From: JANNYA01 sp031422315
Lineage (GTDB): Bacteria > Pseudomonadota > Gammaproteobacteria > Xanthomonadales > SZUA-5
Length of the DNA: 64,000 nt
Assembly (NCBI GenBank): GCA_031422315.1
Contig: JANOQN010000085.1
Location: 82,513 to 146,512 of the forward strand
Reading direction: 5' to 3'
Shown here: positions 26,581 to 34,687 of the stretch, one piece after another
Numbering within the stretch: position 1 is the stretch's first letter
How the letters are laid out: the number at the start of each line of letters is the position of its first letter
The notes under the pieces: model-generated
The model's input: only the letters and a program-made list of their open reading frames with translations
The model's database searches: none
Told to the model about the DNA's origin: nothing
Position numbers and translations under genes: made by a program

Positions 26581-27657
26581 GTGACGCAAGTGCGCATACT
26601 AAATACAAAATACACGCTAACGCTGGCATTAGGTTTATTCGCACATTCGACTTTCGCGCAGCCAGCGCCCTTGGTCTCTGCTTATGATCCTGCAACGGCC
26701 GACGCTGAAATGATGCCGATTAAGCAGATGATGCAGGCACTGTTTACCGACATCGTAAAAACCGGAACTGGCGCAGTTGCTGTCGGCGAACGCGGGCACA
26801 TTCTTTACTCAAGCAACATGAAAGAGTGGACTCAGATTCCAAGCCCGACGCGTACTTTGCTAACCAACGCTTTTGCGCTTGACAGCCACGTGTGGGCAGT
26901 TGGCCATGAGCAGGTCATTTTGCATTCAAGCGATGGCGGATCATCCTGGACTCGGCAATATCTAAAACTTGACGCGTTCGGTCCACTACTCGATGTCCTG
27001 TTCTTAGATGACCAACGCGGCTTTGCGATTGGCATCGAAGGCACGATATTGAAGTCAAGTGATGGCGGTTCGACCTGGGCTGAAAGCGTCATCACCGATT
27101 TAATGACTGAGACCGCTGCACCGGTAGCCGTTGCGGTAGACGACGAAGCCACCGACACCGGCGTAGCGAGCGACGATATGGGTGTTGACGAAACGCCGCC
27201 GCATTTAAACGCAATCACGCGGAGTCCGCTTGGCTTGATGATTGTTGGCGAAAACGGTGCTGTTTACAGTTCAATCGATGACGGCGCAAGCTGGGTTCGC
27301 AAATCCTTGCCTTATAACGGTTCGATGTTTGGTGTTACCACGCTTGATGATGGCTCTTTAGCCGCATTCGGGCTAAATGGCAATGTATTTCACACCAAAG
27401 ATCTCGGCGACTCGTGGGAAAAGCTAATGTCCGACACCGACGCCAGCATCATGGGTGCAGCTGCGGCGACAGGCGGTCGCGCAGTGTTTGTCGGAGCGCG
27501 GGGCGTGGTGCTGACGAAAGGAGCAGACACGACGCAACTTGCGAAATTCGTCTTTCAAGACGGTGGGTCGCTCGCTGGCGTTCTACCGATTTCAGATGAC
27601 GAGTTCGTCGTAGTCGGCGAAAATGGCATCAAAACATTCAAGCCTGAGCGCAAATAG
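26581..27657 (+). CDS. YCF48/BNR-repeat propeller protein
   Basis: A 358-aa secreted beta-propeller. The signal peptide is about residues 1-27 (LTLALGLFAHSTFAQ). Several repeated blades follow, with the core V-G-x-x-G-x-I-L-x-S-S-D-G-G-x-S-W (VGHEQVILHSSDGGSSW, IGIEGTILKSSDGGSTW, VGENGAVYSSIDDGASW). YCF48/Hcf136-like propellers in this context are thought to be periplasmic partners of the adjacent RND transporter. The start is a GTG at 26581 (or 26590) without a strong ribosome site. A 40-residue Asp/Thr-rich insert lies between blades (about nt 27110-27190). The transporter gene starts 34 nt downstream. Confidence 0.82.
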   Translation: MTQVRILNTKYTLTLALGLFAHSTFAQPAPLVSAYDPATADAEMMPIKQMMQALFTDIVKTGTGAVAVGERGHILYSSNMKEWTQIPSPTRTLLTNAFALDSHVWAVGHEQVILHSSDGGSSWTRQYLKLDAFGPLLDVLFLDDQRGFAIGIEGTILKSSDGGSTWAESVITDLMTETAAPVAVAVDDEATDTGVASDDMGVDETPPHLNAITRSPLGLMIVGENGAVYSSIDDGASWVRKSLPYNGSMFGVTTLDDGSLAAFGLNGNVFHTKDLGDSWEKLMSDTDASIMGAAAATGGRAVFVGARGVVLTKGADTTQLAKFVFQDGGSLAGVLPISDDEFVVVGENGIKTFKPERK

Positions 27658-27691
27658 CTCAGGCCTAAGCTGATAAAACCAGGGGCATCAC

Positions 27692-30241
27692 ATGGCAGGC
27701 GGCAGCTATAACCCGAATTTCGCGGGCTATCCAATTTTAGAAAAGATAATTTTTGGAAACCGCGCAATTGTATTGGCGATATTTTCGATTATTACTGTGT
27801 TGATGCTGTTCGCAGCCTCCCAATTACAGATTGATGCGGGTTTTCGAAAACAGCTGCCGTTAAACCATGAATATATGAAAACGTTCATCGAGTACGAACG
27901 TGAGTTTGGTGGCACCAACCGAATTCTTATCGCTGTGGTTGATAAGCGTAATGACATGTTTAACGATGAATTCATGACCGCACTAGAAGGCGTGTCAAAT
28001 GATATTAGCAATATTAAAGACTCAAACGGTATGGGTGTCGATCAATCACGCACTCGGTCTATTTTTACTCCGAATACCCGCTACACAATCGTTACCGAAG
28101 AGGGATTTGAAGCCGATAACGTCTGGCCTGCGCGCTTTCCAGAGCCGTTTCCTTCGATGGACTCAGGGTTTAAGCCTAGCCGCGAACAATACGCAATACT
28201 TAAGCGCAATATTGAGCTTTCTGGAATCGTAGGGCGTTTAGTTGCCAAAGATTATTCTGGTGCCATGGTGCAAGCGGAATTGGTGCCAGAGGAAGGCACC
28301 GACGGCAAAAAGCTTAACTATCAAGAAATTGCCAAGCAGCTTGAAGTTATTCGTACAAAATATGAAAAAGGCAATATTGGTATTCATATCATTGGCTTTA
28401 CCAAGATTGTCGACGATATTGCCAAAGGCGCTAAGTCTGTAATCTATTTCTTTTTGGTGACTGTTGCATTCACTTGGCTGCTTTTGTTTATTTACTCTAC
28501 ATCCGTCAAGCTGGCGTCTTTGACTGTGCTTGCTGCCTTTGTTGCGGTCGTTTGGATGCTTGGCGCGCTTCGGCTTATGGGTTTTGGTATCGACCCGATG
28601 AATATTTTGACGCCGTTTCTTATCTTCGCGATTGGCGTAAGCCACGGCGAGCAAATGATTAATCGCTTCCGAGGCCAAATTTTCTTTGGCGGATTAGAAG
28701 AGGGCTCAAGCGAAGAATTGCGCCAGCGCCAAGGCGTCTCGTCTTATGACGGTGCAATCGCGGCATTTAGATCACTATTAGTCCCCGGCTCAGTTGCGTT
28801 AATTGCAGGCTGTATCGGTTTTGCCGTCATTTTGATGATTCCGATAAGAATCATATTTGAATTGGCCGTTACTGCCACTGTTGGCGTAGGCATTATCGTC
28901 TTCACTAACCTTATTTTGCTGCCAATTTTGCTTAGCTACACCAAACTGTCAAATTTAGAGCGCAAACGCGAGTTTAGACTTCGGCAATTAACTAAATTTG
29001 ACGCCATCTGGGTATTTATGGCGAAATTTAGTAAGCATATGGTTGCTGCCGGAATATTGGTGATTGGTTTAATGATTTTTGCATTCGCAGAGCACTACGG
29101 CAGCAAAATGATGGTGGGCGACGCCCAGCGCGGCGTTGCAGAGTTATTCCCGGATTCGCGCTATAACAAAGACGCGGATGTGGTCACCAATAAGTTTGCA
29201 TTGGGTATCGATATTATTAACGTGATTGCAGAGGTCGAGCCCAATGGCTGCGCGCAGAGCTACAAGGCTATGGAGATTTTTGATCGCTTCGCTTGGCACG
29301 TTCGGCAAGTTGAAGGCGTCACTAAAGTGATTACTATGGTCGATGTTGGCAAGCAGGTGTGGGCGGCGAATAACTTTGGCTCATTGCGCTGGCGCGTATT
29401 GCCGAGGGACCCGCAAAACATGGCAACTGCCTTTAGATCCGTCGAGACTGATACCGGCTTGCTTAATGAAACGACCTGCACCGCAATGCCGATGATGATC
29501 TTTTTGGACGATCACCGCGCCGAAACGATTGACCGCGTTATCGCAGCCGTTTTGAAATTTAGAGACGAGAACAAACTTTTTAACGTGGAATTTAAAAAGT
29601 CACTTGATGCAGCGAAAGCCTTGAACGCCGCAGCCGAAAATGGCGGCGCTGAATTCATTCCTTCCGATGCAATCAACTTTAGACTTGCTACCGGCAATGT
29701 TGGCGTTATGGCCGCCACGAACGATGAAGTAAAACGCCTTGAGAAGCGCATTCTGTATTGCGTGTATGCGGCGGTTTTCATCATGTGTTTGATTAGCTTC
29801 CGTAACCCGTTGGCAGCGCTTTGCATCACGCTGCCATTGATTTTGGTCACAGCACTGGGTGAAGCGCTGATGGTCTATTTAGGCATCGGCTTAAAAGTCA
29901 ACACGCTAACTGTGGTGGCACTTGGCGTTGGAATCGGCGTGGATTACGCCATCTACATCTATGCACGCATGAATGAGTTGATGCATCAAGGCAAAACTTT
30001 AGCGCAAAGCTACTTTGAAGCGCTTAAAACCACCGGTATCGCGATTTTCTACACCGCACTCACGCTGGCTTGCGGCGTTGCGACTTGGATATTCTCAGAT
30101 CTGAAATTCCAAGCCGATATGGGGCTAATGTTGACCTTTATGTTCGTCGTCAACATGATTGCCGCAATGGTGTTTTTGCCTGCGCTGTGCCGATGGTTAA
30201 TGCGGCCTACGGAAAAAGATACCAATGTGGTCGAGCACTAA
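27692..30241 (+). CDS. RND/MMPL-family transporter
   Basis: An 849-aa inner-membrane protein built as two similar halves, each with one helix, a large periplasmic loop and five clustered helices (first helix about residues 30-48, others about 245-430 and 680-835). The intramembrane motif GVSHGEQMINRF and the GVGVDYAIYIYARM-like stretch (nt about 29935-29970) carry the acidic/polar residues of the proton relay. Members move hydrophobic cargo (lipids, hopanoids, mycolates) using proton-motive force. The gene ends a run beginning with DUF1302 and is followed by a hairpin. The lack of adjacent MFP and TolC genes fits an MMPL/HpnN-like rather than a drug-efflux RND. Confidence 0.87.
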   Translation: MAGGSYNPNFAGYPILEKIIFGNRAIVLAIFSIITVLMLFAASQLQIDAGFRKQLPLNHEYMKTFIEYEREFGGTNRILIAVVDKRNDMFNDEFMTALEGVSNDISNIKDSNGMGVDQSRTRSIFTPNTRYTIVTEEGFEADNVWPARFPEPFPSMDSGFKPSREQYAILKRNIELSGIVGRLVAKDYSGAMVQAELVPEEGTDGKKLNYQEIAKQLEVIRTKYEKGNIGIHIIGFTKIVDDIAKGAKSVIYFFLVTVAFTWLLLFIYSTSVKLASLTVLAAFVAVVWMLGALRLMGFGIDPMNILTPFLIFAIGVSHGEQMINRFRGQIFFGGLEEGSSEELRQRQGVSSYDGAIAAFRSLLVPGSVALIAGCIGFAVILMIPIRIIFELAVTATVGVGIIVFTNLILLPILLSYTKLSNLERKREFRLRQLTKFDAIWVFMAKFSKHMVAAGILVIGLMIFAFAEHYGSKMMVGDAQRGVAELFPDSRYNKDADVVTNKFALGIDIINVIAEVEPNGCAQSYKAMEIFDRFAWHVRQVEGVTKVITMVDVGKQVWAANNFGSLRWRVLPRDPQNMATAFRSVETDTGLLNETTCTAMPMMIFLDDHRAETIDRVIAAVLKFRDENKLFNVEFKKSLDAAKALNAAAENGGAEFIPSDAINFRLATGNVGVMAATNDEVKRLEKRILYCVYAAVFIMCLISFRNPLAALCITLPLILVTALGEALMVYLGIGLKVNTLTVVALGVGIGVDYAIYIYARMNELMHQGKTLAQSYFEALKTTGIAIFYTALTLACGVATWIFSDLKFQADMGLMLTFMFVVNMIAAMVFLPALCRWLMRPTEKDTNVVEH

Positions 30242-30605
30242 GCTGCTCACTAGAACATCGATTTGCCGGACGTTCTAAACGCACTGAAAAACTCACCGCA
30301 GTAGTGGGTTTTTCAGTTTGGCTTTCGAGCTTTGATCTCATAAATCCACGATTCGTCGCGTAGCTGCTTTTGCGTTTACCAGCATGAGCAAAATCCAGTA
30401 CGGCGGCGGCTTCCGTAATCCATAACGAAGAGTGAGCTCATTTTGAGCCGGCATCGCCCGCGCAGGCGCTTTTGTTGCGAGGTTAAGCTCGTTAAGTGCC
30501 ATAAATTAAAACTATCTATTCCATTGAAAACAAATACTGTATCTATCGCTACAACTGCGTCAAACTCTACCCGCACGCTCAAGTGCGTCAACTTAAGGAA
30601 TTGCC
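30242..30605. other. Intergenic region between the RND gene and katG
   Basis: It holds a 13-bp hairpin (30284-30316) that ends the upstream operon and then about 280 nt of leader before katG. The leader contains AT-rich stretches with CTAT/ATAG elements near 30510-30550 that could be part of a peroxide-responsive promoter, but no clean OxyR site could be read. No gene is seen. Confidence 0.4.
30284..30319 (+). terminator. Hairpin terminator after the RND transporter
   Basis: Arms CTGAAAAACTCAC / GTGGGTTTTTCAG with one wobble and a seven-base loop, 43 nt after the transporter stop. The T-rich right arm gives terminator-like character. Confidence 0.65.
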
Positions 30606-32801
30606 ATGAATGCTGAAGTGAAATGCCCGTTTATCGCTGGCACACGCAGTAACGCAGTAACAGGAGCACTCACCAACTCAGATTGGTGGCCAAACCAGCT
30701 CAACTTGAAAATATTACATCAGCACTCTTCGCTCTCTGATCCGATGGGCGAATCGTTTGACTATGCTGCCGAATTCAAAACGTTGGACTTGGACGCAGTG
30801 GTGCAGGATTTGACCGCGCTGATGACTGATTCGCAAGACTGGTGGCCGGCTGATTATGGCCACTACGGCCCGTTTTTTGTACGCATGACCTGGCACGCTG
30901 CCGGAACGTATCGCATTGCTGATGGCCGTGGCGGTGGTGGCACCGGTGCACAGCGCTTCGCGCCACTTAATAGCTGGCCCGATAACGGCAATTTGGACAA
31001 AGCGCGCCGTTTGCTTTGGCCGATCAAGCAAAAATATGGTCGCAAGCTTTCTTGGGCCGACTTGTTGATTCTGACCGGCAATGTCGCGATGGATTCGATG
31101 GGCTTCAAAACTTTTGGCTTTGGCGGCGGGCGAGCTGATATCTGGGAACCCGAGCAAGACATTTACTGGGGCCCAGAAGGCAAGTGGCTCGCCGATGAGC
31201 GATACAGCGGTGATCGCGAGCTGGCGAATCCTTTAGGTGCTGTGCAAATGGGCTTGATTTACGTTAATCCAGAAGGTCCAAATGGCAATCCTGACGCGCT
31301 GGCATCGGGCCGTGATGTACGTGAAACCTTCGCCCGCATGGCGATGAACGACGAAGAAACCGTCGCGTTGACTGCAGGCGGCCATACCTTTGGCAAAGCA
31401 CACGGCGCAGGCGACACCGCGCACGTAGGCGCTGAGCCAGAAGGCGCTGGCATTGAGCACCAGGGCTTAGGTTGGATCAGCAGCTTTAATAGCGGCAAAG
31501 GCGTCGATGCAATCACCAGCGGCATTGAAGGTGCTTGGACGCCAAACCCAATTAAGTGGGATAACGGCTATTTTGAAACGTTGTTTGGTCACGAGTGGGA
31601 GCTGACCAAGAGCCCAGCCGGCGCGCATCAGTGGAAACCAAAAGATCCTGCAGCAGCCAACTTAGTACCTGACGCGCATGACAAAACCAAGCGACACGCA
31701 CCCATGATGACCACCGCTGATATGTCGATGCGGGTTGATCCTGCGTACGAAAAAATCTCGCGTCGGTTTATGGCGAATCCAGAAGAATTCCATGATGCAT
31801 TTGCTAGAGCTTGGTTCAAGCTGACGCATCGTGATATGGGCCCACGCGCGCGCTACTTGGGCAAACTAGTGCCGTCTGAAGTGCTGATCTGGCAAGACCC
31901 GATTCCAGCGGCGACGTATCCAATTATTAACGATGCAGACGCCGCGAGTCTCAAGGAGAAAGTTCTAGCATCAGGATTGACTAACACGCAGCTGATCTCG
32001 ACTGCTTGGGCGTCGGCCTCCACGTTCCGAGGCAGCGACAAACGCGGCGGTGCCAATGGCGCGCGCATTGCGCTTGAGCCGCAAAAGAATTGGGAAGTGA
32101 ATCAGCCTGCTGAACTGGCAAAAGTGATCGCTGGCCTGGTAGCAGTGCAAACTGAATTCAACAGCGCACACACTGGTGGCAAGCAAGTATCGCTCGCGGA
32201 TTTGATTGTGTTAGGTGGCAATGCGGCGGTAGAAGCTGCAGCCAAGCTAGCCGGACATACCATCAGCGTGCCGTTTGCACCCGGCCGAGTTGATACTACT
32301 CAAGCACTGACCGATGTTGACTCGTTTGCGGTGCTAGAACCCGCTGCGGATGGCTTTCGTAATTTCGCCGGCAAAGGGCAAAACGGTGCAGAAGCCGAGC
32401 TACTGGTTGACCGCGCGAATTTGCTGACGCTTACTGCGCCTGAAATGACGGTATTGATCGGCGGTTTGCGCGCATTGAATGCCAATTTTGGCGGCGCACA
32501 GCATGGCGTGTTCACCAAGCGCGCGGGCACCTTGAGCAATGACTTTTTCGTCAACCTGCTCGATATGCGCACCAAATGGCAAAAATCTACCAGCACTGAA
32601 GGCGTGTTAGAAGGCCGCGATCGCAGCACTGGCGAGATCAAATGGACGGCCACCACCGTTGATTTGGTATTCGGCTCGAACTCGCAATTGCGCTCTTTGT
32701 GCGAAGTCTACGCCACTGCCGATGGCGAACAGCGCTTCGTGGCAGATTTTGCCAAAGCATGGGCGAAAGTCATGAACTTGGATCGCTTTGATTTGGCGTA
32801 A
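30606..32801 (+). CDS. katG: Catalase-peroxidase KatG
   Basis: A 731-aa haem enzyme that breaks down hydrogen peroxide and also oxidises donors. The catalytic distal Arg/Trp/His motif (VRMTWHAAGTYR), the proximal-side His (TAGGHTFGKAHGAG) and the second, haem-free domain (LADLIVLGGNAAVEAAAK) are visible, so it is full length. The start has AAGGA before the ATG at 30606, and no signal peptide is seen, so it is cytosolic. A perfect 17-bp terminator hairpin follows. It is monocistronic. An upstream oxyR gene is not adjacent. Confidence 0.97.
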   Translation: MNAEVKCPFIAGTRSNAVTGALTNSDWWPNQLNLKILHQHSSLSDPMGESFDYAAEFKTLDLDAVVQDLTALMTDSQDWWPADYGHYGPFFVRMTWHAAGTYRIADGRGGGGTGAQRFAPLNSWPDNGNLDKARRLLWPIKQKYGRKLSWADLLILTGNVAMDSMGFKTFGFGGGRADIWEPEQDIYWGPEGKWLADERYSGDRELANPLGAVQMGLIYVNPEGPNGNPDALASGRDVRETFARMAMNDEETVALTAGGHTFGKAHGAGDTAHVGAEPEGAGIEHQGLGWISSFNSGKGVDAITSGIEGAWTPNPIKWDNGYFETLFGHEWELTKSPAGAHQWKPKDPAAANLVPDAHDKTKRHAPMMTTADMSMRVDPAYEKISRRFMANPEEFHDAFARAWFKLTHRDMGPRARYLGKLVPSEVLIWQDPIPAATYPIINDADAASLKEKVLASGLTNTQLISTAWASASTFRGSDKRGGANGARIALEPQKNWEVNQPAELAKVIAGLVAVQTEFNSAHTGGKQVSLADLIVLGGNAAVEAAAKLAGHTISVPFAPGRVDTTQALTDVDSFAVLEPAADGFRNFAGKGQNGAEAELLVDRANLLTLTAPEMTVLIGGLRALNANFGGAQHGVFTKRAGTLSNDFFVNLLDMRTKWQKSTSTEGVLEGRDRSTGEIKWTATTVDLVFGSNSQLRSLCEVYATADGEQRFVADFAKAWAKVMNLDRFDLA

Positions 32802-32817
32802 GTAGGTCGTTTTAATT

Positions 32818-32858
32818 CAAACAAACAGGCCAGCGCAAGCTGGCCTGTTTGTTTGTGA
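32818..32858 (+). terminator. katG terminator, 17-bp stem with GCAA tetraloop
   Basis: CAAACAAACAGGCCAGC / GCTGGCCTGTTTGTTTG pair perfectly around a GCAA loop, 16 nt after the katG stop. It is symmetrical enough to work on both strands and could also end the leftward EAL gene's neighbourhood. Confidence 0.8.
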
Positions 32859-32979
32859 CGGTTGCTAGCACCAAGTCAATGCCTAGAACCGTAGCGGCAT
32901 CCGAGAGAAGGCGGGGATCCAGTACAGTTGTCAAAGTTCGCTTGATTGCGTTTGAAACCTAGTTCTAGCGCCGAAAGCT

Positions 32980-34521
32980 TCACTTCCCCACCGGCTCCGC
33001 GCGCCCATAAAGCCAACCTTGGCCGTATTTAACGCCGAGTGCGCGAAGCTTTTCAGCGATCGCTTCGCTTTCAATGCCTTCAGCGACAACGTCAAGCCCG
33101 ATGGACTTGCCAACTTCGACAATGCGCTCGGCAAGTACTGCGCCGACGGCATCAGTGCCGAGTGAGCGAGTAAAGCTTTGATCCATCTTCAACAGCTGAA
33201 TCGGGAATTGCCTCAAATAGTTCATGCCGCAATAGCCGCTGCCGAAATCATCTAGCGCCACGCGCGCACCAGCGGCGATTAAGCGCTCCAGGTTTTGCCT
33301 GACGATGCCTTCGTTATCGACCAGCAGCTCTGTTTCAGTAATTTCTAGCAGCAAGCGGCTTAAATCTCCGCTGTAGATATTCGAGACATGCTCAGCAAAG
33401 CCTTTGTTCTGCAAATCGAGCGCGGATAAGTTGACCGACACGTAACCATCACCCAATCGGCTGCGATCTTTCAGCGCTTGGCGCAGTACAAAATCCGTCA
33501 GAGTGGTTACGAAGCCGGAGCGCTCGGCTCTTGCGATGAATTCATTCGGCATGACGATTTGCCCGTTTCGGCGCAGCCAGCGCAGCAGCGCTTCATGCCC
33601 AACGACGCGGGCGTTTTCGTCAAGCGCCACAATCGGTTGGTAAAAAACATGCAGTTGGCCGGCTTCAAAGGCATCGCGCAACTCGTCATCGAGTGGATTG
33701 CCATCTGGCATGTAGCGGCGCACCAGCCAAAGTAACAATGCGCCGACCGATAAGCCGAGTACCAATGCGAGTAGCGCATCACGCCACCAGCGCTCGAAAA
33801 ACCAGGGCCTAGTCGCACTGACGACTGCTGAGATTGGAAAAACTTTGGAGCGTGCAATAGCGTAATAGGTGCCATTTTGCATGACCACTTGACTGAGCTT
33901 CTCCTCGGCATTCGGCAGGCTGGGAATATCGGCTTTGCCGAGCGCAAACAGCGCGCGTTTTTGCGAATCTAGCAAATACACCCCGCTGGCTTGGCCCATT
34001 CGAAAATACGCTAAGGCATCACCAAACACTTCTGGATAAACCAGCGCATTGACAAATTGAGTCTCATTGATTCGCCGATGCACCAAAATCGATTCGCCGT
34101 TAAGTGTTGCCGTTTGCCCCGTAATGTGGATTTTACCGGCCTCAGGAATTACCAAATGCTCAGAATTAGTTATATTGACCGGCGGCACGAACAGCTTTTC
34201 GTCATTACAAACCAGTCTTGCGTCAGCAACGATGCCCATTTCGCGAATATTGATGTTGTTAAAAACCGCTTGCGTCATCGCGCGGCGGGATTTTGGATCG
34301 CAAGTTCCGTGGGTTTGACGTGCAACCGCGTCGAGTGATTTTTGCACCGAATACAATATGGCTTCACTTCGTTCAACCGCCGCGCTGGCGTTGCTGCGCA
34401 TCTGATCAAACAGCGAATGCTTCAAAGTTTGATAGGACACACCCAAAAACAGCACGCTCGGCAGCAGCCCGCAGAGCAGGGTAATTAGAAACAGCAGGGT
34501 TTTGAATCGGCGACGGCGCAT
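32980..34521 (-). CDS. Membrane-bound cyclic-di-GMP phosphodiesterase (CSS-EAL type)
   Basis: A 513-aa protein. It has an N-terminal membrane helix (about 8-28), a periplasmic domain with two cysteines (TCDPKSR and LVCNDE) in the manner of CSS-motif redox sensors, a second helix (about 245-265) and an EAL domain. The EAL signature (EALLRW), VSVNLSALDLQN, DDFGSGYCGMNYL, KMDQSF and VVAEGIES are kept, as expected for an active c-di-GMP phosphodiesterase. The glycine-rich end (YGQGWLYGRAEP) is also present. It would couple periplasmic signals, perhaps thiol oxidation, to second-messenger breakdown, affecting motility or biofilm. The ATG at 34519-34521 lacks a strong ribosome site. It lies between katG and CotH, and no operon is evident. 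Confidence 0.88.
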   Translation of the reverse strand: MRRRRFKTLLFLITLLCGLLPSVLFLGVSYQTLKHSLFDQMRSNASAAVERSEAILYSVQKSLDAVARQTHGTCDPKSRRAMTQAVFNNINIREMGIVADARLVCNDEKLFVPPVNITNSEHLVIPEAGKIHITGQTATLNGESILVHRRINETQFVNALVYPEVFGDALAYFRMGQASGVYLLDSQKRALFALGKADIPSLPNAEEKLSQVVMQNGTYYAIARSKVFPISAVVSATRPWFFERWWRDALLALVLGLSVGALLLWLVRRYMPDGNPLDDELRDAFEAGQLHVFYQPIVALDENARVVGHEALLRWLRRNGQIVMPNEFIARAERSGFVTTLTDFVLRQALKDRSRLGDGYVSVNLSALDLQNKGFAEHVSNIYSGDLSRLLLEITETELLVDNEGIVRQNLERLIAAGARVALDDFGSGYCGMNYLRQFPIQLLKMDQSFTRSLGTDAVGAVLAERIVEVGKSIGLDVVAEGIESEAIAEKLRALGVKYGQGWLYGRAEPVGK

Positions 34522-34687
34522 TGACGGAGGTTAACAAGTTTTCGAGTTCTGGTTTGTAGAGACAATTTAATTGACAAACGGCCGCGCTACGCGACAAACA
34601 GCTGAGCCACGCAAACATCTCGCCACGCAGGAAACCTGAAGGGCCTGTTTGACCCGCACCCGGCTGCTTAAAGTCGGCTGCTTAACG

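Noticed and set aside
30500..30560. OxyR-like ATAG/CTAT elements before katG
   Set aside because: Elements do not follow the ATAG-N7-CTAT spacing closely enough to call a site.
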